From: Streptomyces sp. NRRL F-6492
Lineage (GTDB): Bacteria; Actinomycetota; Actinomycetes; Streptomycetales; Streptomycetaceae
DNA: 64,000 nucleotides
NCBI RefSeq assembly: GCF_001280125.1
Contig: NZ_LGEG01000068.1
Location: forward strand, 31,366 to 95,365
Direction: 5' to 3'
Shown: piece after piece, positions 40,774 to 49,682 of the stretch
How positions within the stretch are numbered: position 1 is the first letter of the stretch
How the letters are laid out: each line of letters begins with the position of its first letter
Notes under the pieces: model-generated
Database searches by the model: none
Seen by the model: only the letters and a program-made list of their open reading frames with translations
Told to the model about the DNA's origin: nothing
Translations under genes and position numbers: made by a program

Positions 40774-43122
40774 ATGGACCGATCCGTCCCCACGGACCCC
40801 GCTTTTCTCCCCATGGACCCGACCTTCCTCGCCGCGGCGGTGCTCACGAGCGGGAACCGGGCGATCGTGGTCGTCGTCGCGGCCGTCGCCCTCGGCGCGC
40901 TGGTCGTCGCGTGGTTCTTCGCCCGCCGGGTGCTCGCGGCCGGAGAGGGCACCGAGAGGATGCGGGAGATCGCCGCCGCCGTGCAGGAGGGGGCCAACGC
41001 CTATCTCGCGCGGCAGCTGCGGACTCTCGCCGTCTTCGCCGCCGTCGTGTTCCTGCTGCTCCTCGCGCTGCCCGCCGACACCTGGTCGCAGCGCGCCGGA
41101 CGGTCCCTGTTCTTCCTGGTCGGGGCGCTGTTCTCGGCGACCACCGGGTACATCGGCATGCGGCTCGCCGTACGGGCGAACGTCCGGGTCGCCGCGGCGG
41201 CCAGGGACGCCACGCCGGCACCGGGCGAACCGGAGCGGGACCCGGCCGAGGTCGCCCACCGGGCCATGCGGATCGCCTTCCGCACGGGCGGGGTCGTCGG
41301 CATGTGCACCGTCGGCCTCGGACTGCTCGGCGTCGCCTGCGTCGTCCTCGTCTACGCCGCCGACGCGCCCAAGGTCCTGGAGGGATTCGGACTCGGCGCG
41401 GCGCTCATCGCCATGTTCATGCGCGTGGGCGGCGGCATCTTCACCAAGGCCGCCGACGTCGGCGCCGACCTGGTCGGCAAGGTCGAGCAGGGCATCCCCG
41501 AGGACGACCCGCGCAACGCCGCCACCATCGCCGACAACGTGGGGGACAACGTCGGCGACTGCGCCGGCATGGCGGCCGACCTCTTCGAGTCGTACGCCGT
41601 CACCCTGGTCGCCGCGCTCATCCTCGGCAAGGCCGCCTTCGGCGACCACGGCCTCGCCTTCCCCCTGATCGTCCCCGCGATCGGCGTGGTCACCGCCGTG
41701 ATCGGCGTCCTCGCCGTCTCGCCCCGGCGGACCGACCGCGGCGGGATGAGCGCGGTCAACCGCGGCTTCCTCGTCTCGGCGGTGATCTCGCTCGGGCTCG
41801 TCGCCGTCGCCGCCTTCGCCTACCTGCCGCCCTCCTACGCCGATCTGAAGGGCGTCACCGAGCCCGGCATCCCCGGCCACGGGGGCGACCCGCGCGTCCT
41901 CGCCCTGGTCGCCGTCGCCCTCGGCATCGTCCTCGCCGCGCTCATCCAGCAGCTCACCGGCTACTTCACCGAGACGAGCCGGCGGCCCGTGCGGGACGTC
42001 GGGAAGTCCTCGCTCACCGGCCCCGCGACCGTCGTCCTCGCGGGCGTGGCCCTCGGCATGGAGTCCGCCGTCTACACGGCGCTCCTCATCGGACTCACCG
42101 TCTACGGGGCGTTCCTGCTCGGCGGGACCTCGATCATGCTGGCGCTCTTCGCGGTCGCGCTCGCCGGGACGGGCCTGCTCACCACCGTCGGCGTGATCGT
42201 CGCCATGGACACCTTCGGCCCGGTCGCGGACAACGCCCAGGGCATCGCGGAGATGTCCGGGGACGTCCGGGGCGCGGGCGCGCGGGTCCTGACCGACCTG
42301 GACGCCGTCGGCAACACGACCAAGGCCATCACCAAGGGCATCGCCATCGCCACCGCCGTCCTGGCGGCCGCCGCGCTCTTCGGCTCGTACCGGGACGCCA
42401 TCGCGACCGCGGTCGCCGACGTCGGCGCGGAGGCGGGCGCCCTGACGCTCTCGATGGACATCTCGCAGCCCAACAACCTCTTCGGCCTGATCCTCGGCTC
42501 CTCGGTCGTCTTCCTCTTCTCGGGCCTCGCGATCAACGCCGTGTCCCGGTCGGCGGGATCAGTGGTGTACGAGGTGCGGAGGCAGTTCCGCGAGCACCCC
42601 GGGATCATGGACTTCAGCGAGAAGCCGGAGTACGGGCGGGTCGTCGACATCTGCACCAAGGACGCGCTGCGCGAACTCGCCACGCCCGGACTGCTCGCCG
42701 TGACGGCCCCGATCGCGGTGGGCTTCGCGCTCGGCGTCGGCCCGCTCGGCGCGTACCTCGCCGGGGCGATCGGCACGGGGGCGCTGATGGCGGTCTTCCT
42801 CGCCAACTCCGGTGGCGCCTGGGACAACGCGAAGAAGCTGGTCGAGGACGGGAACCACGGCGGCAAGGGCAGCGAGGCGCACGCGGCGACCGTCATCGGG
42901 GACACCGTCGGCGACCCGTTCAAGGACACGGCGGGACCGGCGATCAACCCCCTCCTGAAGGTGATGAACCTGGTCGCGCTCCTCATCGCCCCGGCGGTCG
43001 TGCGGTTCGGGCACGGGGACGACGCGAACGCCTGGGCGCGGGGGGCCGTCGCCGCGGTCGCGCTGCTCGTCGTGGTCGTCGCCGTGCTCCTCTCCAAGAG
43101 GCGCTCCGTGGAGGTCTCCTGA
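40774..43122 (+). CDS. hppA: Proton-pumping membrane pyrophosphatase
   Basis: 782 residues with about 16 membrane helices. GADLVGKVEQGIPEDDPRN is the pyrophosphate-binding signature; DNVGDNVGDCAGMAADLFE and the late GDTVGDPFKDTAGPAINPL segment complete the site. The residue that decides potassium dependence is a lysine (GNTTKAITKG), indicating the K+-independent class that pumps protons. It uses the energy of pyrophosphate. Monocistronic, with its own promoter after the bldG terminator. Confidence 0.96.
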   Translation: MDRSVPTDPAFLPMDPTFLAAAVLTSGNRAIVVVVAAVALGALVVAWFFARRVLAAGEGTERMREIAAAVQEGANAYLARQLRTLAVFAAVVFLLLLALPADTWSQRAGRSLFFLVGALFSATTGYIGMRLAVRANVRVAAAARDATPAPGEPERDPAEVAHRAMRIAFRTGGVVGMCTVGLGLLGVACVVLVYAADAPKVLEGFGLGAALIAMFMRVGGGIFTKAADVGADLVGKVEQGIPEDDPRNAATIADNVGDNVGDCAGMAADLFESYAVTLVAALILGKAAFGDHGLAFPLIVPAIGVVTAVIGVLAVSPRRTDRGGMSAVNRGFLVSAVISLGLVAVAAFAYLPPSYADLKGVTEPGIPGHGGDPRVLALVAVALGIVLAALIQQLTGYFTETSRRPVRDVGKSSLTGPATVVLAGVALGMESAVYTALLIGLTVYGAFLLGGTSIMLALFAVALAGTGLLTTVGVIVAMDTFGPVADNAQGIAEMSGDVRGAGARVLTDLDAVGNTTKAITKGIAIATAVLAAAALFGSYRDAIATAVADVGAEAGALTLSMDISQPNNLFGLILGSSVVFLFSGLAINAVSRSAGSVVYEVRRQFREHPGIMDFSEKPEYGRVVDICTKDALRELATPGLLAVTAPIAVGFALGVGPLGAYLAGAIGTGALMAVFLANSGGAWDNAKKLVEDGNHGGKGSEAHAATVIGDTVGDPFKDTAGPAINPLLKVMNLVALLIAPAVVRFGHGDDANAWARGAVAAVALLVVVVAVLLSKRRSVEVS

Positions 43123-43283
43123 CGCGGCATCCGTCTCGTCCAGGGAGACGGCGGGGAAACGTGAGCGGTCTCTCCCTTGGTTCAAAAGGCTTCAATAGCG
43201 GATGAATCAGTCGTACGAAAGGTGGAAGTAGCCCGTTCGGCGTGTATGTTCCGGGGCCGAGAGCCTTGGAAGGGACCGAACCG

Positions 43284-43964
43284 GTGAACAAGAAGCTTGC
43301 GGCCGCACTGTCCGGCGGCGCGGTACTCGTGCTCGCGCTGTCGGGTTGCAGCGGCGACGAGGGCAACAAGGTGGACGACTGGGCGAAGACGTTCTGCGAC
43401 CAGGCCAAGCCCCAGATCCAGAAGCGGGCCGACGCCCACCAGATCATCATCTCGACGGCGGCCGACAGCAAGCCCGCCGAGATCCAGGCCGCGGACTCGA
43501 AGGCGTTCCAGGACATCGCCGACGCCGACCGGGCCCTGGCCAAGGCCGTCGAGACCGCAGGCGCCCCGCCCGTGGAGAACGGCGAGAAGGTCAAGCAGGA
43601 CGCGATCAGGGAGCTCAACGAGACCGCGGTGGCCTACGAGGGGCTCAAGAAGCAGGTCGACGCGCTGGACCCGTCGAACCAGCAGAAGTTCGCGGACGGC
43701 CTCCAGAACGTCGCCAACGGGCTGACCCGGATCGAGAAGATGGACCAGAACGCCCTGGCCAAGCTGGAGGAGGGCGAGCTCGGCCAGGCGATGGCCAAGC
43801 AGCCCGGCTGCCAGAAGCCCACCGCCTCGACCCCGCCGAAGCCCTCGGGCTCCGCCTCCCCGGGCGCCGGTTCCACCGCGGACGCGGGCGGCGCCGTCGC
43901 GCCCACCAAGGGGGCGTCCGCGAAGCCGGGCGGGAAGGCGACGGCCACCAAGAGCGAGGAGTAG
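43284..43964 (+). CDS. Small secreted lipoprotein
   Basis: 226 residues from GTG 43284, with AAGGGA upstream. The signal peptide ends LALSGC (lipobox). The mature part is helical, with acidic and alanine-rich heptad-like stretches, two cysteines (FCDQ, PGCQK) that could pair, and a disordered alanine/proline/lysine tail. No enzymatic motif. Conserved in Streptomyces between hppA and the methyltransferase gene; probably an envelope protein of unknown function. Confidence 0.85.
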   Translation: MNKKLAAALSGGAVLVLALSGCSGDEGNKVDDWAKTFCDQAKPQIQKRADAHQIIISTAADSKPAEIQAADSKAFQDIADADRALAKAVETAGAPPVENGEKVKQDAIRELNETAVAYEGLKKQVDALDPSNQQKFADGLQNVANGLTRIEKMDQNALAKLEEGELGQAMAKQPGCQKPTASTPPKPSGSASPGAGSTADAGGAVAPTKGASAKPGGKATATKSEE

Positions 43965-44154
43965 GCCACCCCCCCCGGTGGGCCCCACCGGCCCGCTCGT
44001 GGGCCCGACGGGCCGTTCATGAGCCCCCGTCAGGCCGTACGTGGGCCTCGGTGGACCGCTCGCAGGCCGTCCGGTCGTCCTCCGGGGCCCGAACCCCGGG
44101 AGGCGATCGGGCGGCCGTCGACGGGTCGGCCGCCCCGATGTCGGTGGCGGCCGT

Positions 44155-44160
44155 CACAAT
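44155..44160 (+). promoter_or_regulatory. -10 hexamer, leaderless methyltransferase gene
   Basis: CACAAT, six bases, then GTG 44167. No ribosome-binding site. Confidence 0.4.
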
Positions 44161-44166
44161 GGGGCG

Positions 44167-45729
44167 GTGAGTACGACCAGTCTGACTTCCCGCCTCCCGG
44201 TGCCCGCGCACGCCGCCCGTCTGCGCGAGGCGCTGCTCGCCGCCGACTTCACCGCCGACGGCCTGCTCGACCTGCTCGGCGCCTCCGCCTACGCGGCGCT
44301 CGCCCGCAGCGAGACCGTGCCCGCCCTGCGCGCCACCGGCGGCGACACCCCGCTGGAGACCCTCGTCCGGCTCTTCCTGCTCCAGGAGCCCGTCGAGCAC
44401 GCCCGGGCCGCCGCCGCGCTCCCGCTGGACGAGGCCGTCGCCGACGGCTGGGTGGTCCGCGAGGACGACACCGTGCGCGCCGCCGTCGACGTCCGGCCGT
44501 ACGGCGGGCCCGACGGCGAGGACTGGTTCATCGTCTCCGACCTGGGCTGCGCCGTCGGCGGCGCGGGCGGCATCGGCGAGAAAGGCCGCCAGGCAGGGAC
44601 AGCCGTGGTCCTCGGCGTCGGCGGCGCCTCCACCACCCTCGCCGGCATCACCGTCCGCACGCCGGTCTCCTCCGCGCTCGACCTCGGCACCGGCTCCGGC
44701 ATCCAGGCGCTGCACGCCACCCGGCACGCCACCCGGGTCACCGCCACCGACCTCAATCCGCGCGCCCTGGACTTCACCCGGCTCACCCTCGCCCTCTCCG
44801 GCGCCCAGGAGGCCGAACCGCTCGTGGGCTCGCTCTTCGAGCCGGTCGGGGACGACACGTACGACCTGATCGTCTCCAACCCGCCGTTCGTGATCTCGCC
44901 CGGTACCGGACTCACCTACCGGGACGGCGGGATGGGCGGCGACGACCTGTGCCGGACGCTCGTGCAGCAGGCGGGCGAGCGGCTGAACGACGGCGGGTAC
45001 GCCCAGTTCCTCGCCAACTGGCAGCACGTGGACGGCGAGGAGTGGCAGGAGCGGCTGCGGGCCTGGGTGCCGCGCGGCTGTGACGCCTGGATCGTGCAGC
45101 GGGAGGTCCAGGACGTCACCCAGTACACCGAGCTGTGGCTGCGGGACAGCGGCGACCACCGGGGCGACCCGGCCGCCTACCGGGCCGCGTACGCCCGCTG
45201 GCTCGACGAGTTCGAGGCCCGCGGGACGCGCGCGGTCGGCTTCGGCTGGATCACGATCCGGCGGAACGCGGCGGTGGCCTCCGGCGCGGTCGAGCCCTCG
45301 ATCGTGATCGAGGAGTGGCCGCACCCGGTCGAGCAGCCCCTCGGGCCCACCGTCCGCGCCCACTTCGAGCGCCAGGACTACCTGCGGACCCACGACGACG
45401 CGGCCCTCCTCGCCGACCGGTTCACGCTCGCGCCCGAGGTGGTCCAGGAGCAGGTCGGCCTGCCCGGCGCCGAGGACCCGGAGCACGTGGTGCTCCGGCA
45501 GAACCGGGGCATGCGCCGCGCGACCCGGGTGGACCACGTCGGCGCCGGGTTCGCGGGCGTCTGCGACGGCACCCTCAGCGCGGGCCGCATCCTCGACGCC
45601 ATCGGCCAGCTGATGGGCGAGGACCCGGTCCTGCTGCGCGACCGCACCCCGCAGGCGATCCGGCTCCTCGTCGAGGAGGGCTTCCTGCTGCCCGTGGGGG
45701 AGGCCGGGGGTACGGCGGACACGCCCTAG
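44167..45729 (+). CDS. Class I methyltransferase, PrmC/RsmC-like
   Basis: 520 residues from GTG 44167. An N-terminal domain (about 1-150) of unknown role precedes a SAM domain with SALDLGTGSGIQALHA (motif I) and the IVSNPPFVISPG motif. NPPF/Y is typical of N-methyltransferases acting on amide or adenine/guanine nitrogens, including rRNA enzymes. The C-terminal 180 residues carry no motif I recognise. Target is likely rRNA or a protein glutamine, not decided by sequence. Confidence 0.9.
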   Translation: MSTTSLTSRLPVPAHAARLREALLAADFTADGLLDLLGASAYAALARSETVPALRATGGDTPLETLVRLFLLQEPVEHARAAAALPLDEAVADGWVVREDDTVRAAVDVRPYGGPDGEDWFIVSDLGCAVGGAGGIGEKGRQAGTAVVLGVGGASTTLAGITVRTPVSSALDLGTGSGIQALHATRHATRVTATDLNPRALDFTRLTLALSGAQEAEPLVGSLFEPVGDDTYDLIVSNPPFVISPGTGLTYRDGGMGGDDLCRTLVQQAGERLNDGGYAQFLANWQHVDGEEWQERLRAWVPRGCDAWIVQREVQDVTQYTELWLRDSGDHRGDPAAYRAAYARWLDEFEARGTRAVGFGWITIRRNAAVASGAVEPSIVIEEWPHPVEQPLGPTVRAHFERQDYLRTHDDAALLADRFTLAPEVVQEQVGLPGAEDPEHVVLRQNRGMRRATRVDHVGAGFAGVCDGTLSAGRILDAIGQLMGEDPVLLRDRTPQAIRLLVEEGFLLPVGEAGGTADTP

Positions 45730-46224
45730 GGCCCGCCCCTTCCGTCCCCCTCCGCTTCTCCCGGCGCCGGCCGGCTCGCGAGCGGCGCCGGGCGGCCTTC
45801 CCGCCGTCCGCCGTCCGGCCGGTCCCGGGTCGCCGGCGTGCGCCGGAACGCCCTGGTCCGGGCGTTTCTCCGGGTCTCCTGCCCGCCGCCGCCCCCGGCC
45901 GCCCGTGCCCGGCGGGCGTCGTCCGGCCCCGCGCCCGGAGCGGCCGGGAGCGCCCGGCGCGTCCGGACTCCGCTTCCTCCGTCTCCTCCGCCTTCTCCGT
46001 GAACTCCTCCGCCTCCTCTGTGAGGTTTCCCCGGTGTGACATGGGCGACGGGAGCGGGAGCGGCGGAAGGGCATCCGCGAGGGCCGGATCACTACCGGCC
46101 ATCTTCGTGAAACCGGCCGGACGGGCCCACGGCGTTCACCCGGAGTTCGCGCCCGCGTCTTCCCGGGGTGCGAGCCTCCCCTCCGGGAGACGATCACCGC
46201 ACGGGGACGGAACGGGGTACGGGC
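45730..46224. other. 495-base intergenic region
   Basis: No convincing gene. A ten-pair hairpin CCCGGCGCCG...CGGCGCCGGG (45760-45792) should end the methyltransferase transcript. Bases 45960-46020 have repeated CTCCTCCGC/CTTC units on the plus strand, which on the minus strand open a glutamate-rich frame (about 45575-46102) that I judge spurious. Confidence 0.5.
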
Positions 46225-46422
46225 ATGGAGAGCGGGCCGGCGATCTTCGCGGGAGCGGCGTTCACGCTGTTCGGAGGCGCGCTGCTGCTGTGGACCGCCG
46301 TGCGCGCGCTGCACCGCGAGCCCGTCGCGCACGGGATCCCCCCGCGCGCCGCGGTCGCGCTGACGAGCCTCTCCGGGGCCGCCCTCCTCGCCCTCGGCTT
46401 CTGGTGCTTCGGACGCCTCTGA
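46225..46422 (+). CDS. Small two-helix membrane protein
   Basis: 65 residues from ATG 46225. Two hydrophobic helices (about 5-26 and 42-62) with a short loop containing HREPVAHGIPP. No known domain. It lies upstream of topA with about 270 bases between; conservation at this position is plausible but unverified. Confidence 0.7.
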   Translation: MESGPAIFAGAAFTLFGGALLLWTAVRALHREPVAHGIPPRAAVALTSLSGAALLALGFWCFGRL

Positions 46423-46694
46423 CCTCCTCCTCCGGTTCCGCCGCCGGTCCCCGGCGCACGCGCCCCGCCCCGCCGGTCCGGGAGTCCGGGCGGCAGGAAT
46501 GCCAGGACTCGGGTTACCGTTCGAGTGGCCGTTGCGGGCTTTCGCCGTTTGACACGGGGGCGGGTTGTACCGTCACACTCCGCAGCGACGGGAGCGTCAC
46601 CGTCCGTGCCGCTGCCGTGCGTGCCGGCGCCGTACGTGCCCGGTAAGCGCGCCGTACGTGCCCAGAGAGTGCCGAACCGGAGAGAAGAGCGAAG

Positions 46695-49541
46695 TTGTCC
46701 CCGACCAGCGAGACCGCACACGGCGGCCGCCGACTCGTCATCGTCGAGTCGCCTGCCAAGGCGAAGACGATCAAGGGCTACCTCGGCCCCGGCTACGTCG
46801 TCGAGGCGAGCGTCGGGCACATCCGCGACCTCCCCAGCGGCGCCGCCGAGGTGCCCGAGAAGTACACCGGCGAGGTGCGCCGCCTCGGGGTCGACGTCGA
46901 GCACGACTTCCAGCCCGTCTACGTCGTCAACGCCGACAAGAAGGCTCAGGTCAGGAAGCTCAAGGAGCTGCTCGCCGAGTCCGACGAGCTCTACCTCGCC
47001 ACCGATGAGGACCGCGAGGGCGAGGCCATCGCGTGGCACCTCCAGGAAGTCCTGAAGCCCAAGGTCCCGGTCCACCGGATGGTCTTCCACGAGATCACCA
47101 AGGACGCGATCCAGGCCGCCGTCGCCAACCCGCGCGAGCTCAACCAGCGCATGGTCGACGCCCAGGAGACCCGCCGCATCCTCGACCGCCTCTACGGCTA
47201 CGAGGTCTCGCCGGTCCTGTGGAAGAAGGTCATGCCGAAGCTGTCGGCGGGCCGCGTCCAGTCCGTCGCCACCCGGCTCGTCGTCGAGCGCGAGCGCGAG
47301 CGCATCGCCTTCCGCTCCGCCGAGTACTGGGACCTCACCGGCACCTTCTCCACCGGCCGCAAGGGCGACGCCTCCGACCCGTCCTCGCTGGTCGCGCGGC
47401 TCGCGACGGTCGACGGCCGGCGCGTCGCGCAGGGCCGCGACTTCGGCTCCGACGGGCGGCTGAAGACCGCGAACGTCCTCCACCTGGACGAGGCGAACGC
47501 CCGGGCGCTCGCCGCCGCGCTCGCCGACACCGCCTTCTCCGTGCGCTCGGTCGAGTCGAAGCCGTACCGCCGCTCCCCGTACGCCCCCTTCCGCACCACC
47601 ACCCTCCAGCAGGAGGCGAGCCGCAAGCTGGGCTTCGGGGCGAAGGCGACCATGCAGGTGGCGCAGAAGCTGTACGAGAACGGCTTCATCACCTACATGC
47701 GTACCGACTCCACGATCCTCTCCGACACCGCCGTCTCGGCGGCCCGCGCGCAGGTCACGCACCTGTACGGCGCCGACTACCTGCCGGAGAAGCCGCGCGT
47801 CTACGCCGGCAAGGTCAAGAACGCGCAGGAGGCGCACGAGGCGATCCGGCCCTCGGGCGACCGCTTCCGCACCCCGGCGGAGACCGGTCTGACCGGCGAC
47901 CAGTTCAAGCTGTACGAGCTGATCTGGAAGCGGACCGTCGCCTCCCAGATGAAGGACGCGACCGGCAACTCGGTCACCGTGAAGATCGGCGGCCGGGCCT
48001 CCGACGGCCGCGACGCCGAGTTCAGCGCGTCCGGCAAGACCATCACCTTCCACGGCTTCATGAAGGCGTACGTGGAGGGGGCCGACGACCCGAACGCGGA
48101 GCTCGACGACCGCGAGCGGCGCCTGCCGCAGGTCGCCGAGGGCGACGCGCTGTCCGCCGGGGAGATCACGGCGGACGGCCACGCGACCAAGCCGCCGGCC
48201 CGCTACACCGAGGCCTCGCTGGTCAAGGAGCTGGAAGAGCGCGAGATCGGCCGCCCGTCGACGTACGCCTCGATCATCGGCACCATCCTCGACCGCGGCT
48301 ACGTCTTCAAGAAGGGCACGGCGCTCGTGCCGTCCTTCCTGAGCTTCGCCGTCGTCAACCTCCTGGAGAAGCACTTCGGGCGGCTCGTCGACTACGACTT
48401 CACCGCCCGCATGGAGGACGACCTCGACCGCATCGCGCGCGGCGAGGCCCAGTCCGTGCCGTGGCTGAAGCGCTTCTACTTCGGGGACACCGAGGGCGGC
48501 CCGGCCGCCTCCGGCGGTGCCGCCGACGCCGGGAACGGCGACGGCGACCACCTCGGCGGCCTCAAGGAGCTCGTCACCGACCTCGGCGCCATCGACGCGC
48601 GGGAGATCTCCTCCTTCCCCGTCGGCAACGGCGTCGTGCTCCGCGTCGGCCGCTACGGCCCGTACGTCGAGCGCGGCGAGAAGGACGCCGAGGGCCACCA
48701 GCGCGCCGACGTCCCCGACGACCTCGCGCCCGACGAGCTGACCGTCGAACTCGCCGAGGAGCTGCTCGCCAAGCCGAGCGGCGACTTCGAGCTGGGCGCC
48801 GACCCCGTCAGCGGCAACCAGATCGTCGCGAAGGACGGCCGCTACGGCCCGTACGTCACCGAGATCCTGCCCGAGGGCACCCCGAAGACCGGCAAGAACG
48901 CGGTCAAGCCGCGCACCGCCTCCCTCTTCAAGAGCATGTCCCTCGACACGGTGACCCTGGACGACGCGCTCAAGCTGATGTCCCTGCCCCGGGTCGTCGG
49001 CGCCGACGCCGAGGGCGTCGAGATCACCGCGCAGAACGGCCGCTACGGCCCGTACCTGAAGAAGGGCACGGACTCGCGGTCGCTCACCGACGAGGAGCAG
49101 CTCTTCACCATCACGCTCGACGAGGCCCTCGCCATCTACGCCCAGCCGAAGCAGCGGGGCCGGGCCGCGGCCAAGCCGCCGCTGAAGGAGCTGGGCACCG
49201 ACCCGGTCAGCGAGAAGCCCGTGGTCGTCAAGGACGGGCGCTTCGGCCCGTACGTGACCGACGGCGAGACGAACGCGACGCTGCGGACCGACGACAGCGT
49301 GGAGACGATCACGCCCGAGCGCGGCTACGAGCTGCTCGCCGAGAAGCGGGCCAAGGGACCGGCGAAGAAGACCGCCAAGAAGGCCCCGGCGAAGAAGACC
49401 GCCGCGAAGAAGGCCACCACCACCGCCAAGAAGACGGCGGCGAAGAAGACGACCGCGAAGAAGACGACGACGGCCACGAAGACCGCCGCGGCGAAGAAGA
49501 CCGCCGCGGCCGGGAAGACGGCGTCGGCGAAGACGGAGTAG
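46695..49541 (+). CDS. topA: DNA topoisomerase I
   Basis: 948 residues starting at a TTG preceded by GGAGAGAAG. Toprim domain: VIVESPAKAKTIKGYLG and ATDEDREGEAIAWHL (DxDxxGE). The active tyrosine is in NGFITYMRTDST. Instead of C-terminal zinc fingers it has repeated RYGPYV modules (DGRYGPYV, NGRYGPYL, DGRFGPYV) and a 60-residue lysine/alanine tail (KKTAAKK-type), known in actinobacteria to raise processivity. It relaxes negative supercoils. The rare TTG start may limit expression. Confidence 0.97.
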   Translation: MSPTSETAHGGRRLVIVESPAKAKTIKGYLGPGYVVEASVGHIRDLPSGAAEVPEKYTGEVRRLGVDVEHDFQPVYVVNADKKAQVRKLKELLAESDELYLATDEDREGEAIAWHLQEVLKPKVPVHRMVFHEITKDAIQAAVANPRELNQRMVDAQETRRILDRLYGYEVSPVLWKKVMPKLSAGRVQSVATRLVVERERERIAFRSAEYWDLTGTFSTGRKGDASDPSSLVARLATVDGRRVAQGRDFGSDGRLKTANVLHLDEANARALAAALADTAFSVRSVESKPYRRSPYAPFRTTTLQQEASRKLGFGAKATMQVAQKLYENGFITYMRTDSTILSDTAVSAARAQVTHLYGADYLPEKPRVYAGKVKNAQEAHEAIRPSGDRFRTPAETGLTGDQFKLYELIWKRTVASQMKDATGNSVTVKIGGRASDGRDAEFSASGKTITFHGFMKAYVEGADDPNAELDDRERRLPQVAEGDALSAGEITADGHATKPPARYTEASLVKELEEREIGRPSTYASIIGTILDRGYVFKKGTALVPSFLSFAVVNLLEKHFGRLVDYDFTARMEDDLDRIARGEAQSVPWLKRFYFGDTEGGPAASGGAADAGNGDGDHLGGLKELVTDLGAIDAREISSFPVGNGVVLRVGRYGPYVERGEKDAEGHQRADVPDDLAPDELTVELAEELLAKPSGDFELGADPVSGNQIVAKDGRYGPYVTEILPEGTPKTGKNAVKPRTASLFKSMSLDTVTLDDALKLMSLPRVVGADAEGVEITAQNGRYGPYLKKGTDSRSLTDEEQLFTITLDEALAIYAQPKQRGRAAAKPPLKELGTDPVSEKPVVVKDGRFGPYVTDGETNATLRTDDSVETITPERGYELLAEKRAKGPAKKTAKKAPAKKTAAKKATTTAKKTAAKKTTAKKTTTATKTAAAKKTAAAGKTASAKTE

Positions 49542-49568
49542 TCCTCCGGGGAGACCCGGGACGACCAC

Positions 49569-49601
49569 GGAGGGGCGGGGGCCGACGGCCCCCGCCCCTC
49601 C
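49569..49601 (+). terminator. Terminator after topA
   Basis: GGAGGGGCGGGGGCC, loop GAC, GGCCCCCGCCCCTCC: 15 pairs, 28 bases past the stop. Confidence 0.85.
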
Positions 49602-49670
49602 GGCGTCCCCTCCTGTCACAGCCTCGTCCGGATGTTCGGACGGGGGCCGCGGGGAGGAAGGGCGTCCGGA

Positions 49671-49676
49671 TAGGGT
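49671..49676 (+). promoter_or_regulatory. -10 hexamer of tmk
   Basis: TAGGGT, six bases, ATG at 49683: leaderless geometry. Confidence 0.55.
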
Positions 49677-49682
49677 GGACGG

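Noticed and set aside
45575..46102. 175-residue minus-strand frame with a glutamate-rich start
   Set aside because: Encoded by simple CTCC/CTTC repeats, overlaps the methyltransferase gene end, and has no domain or good start site.
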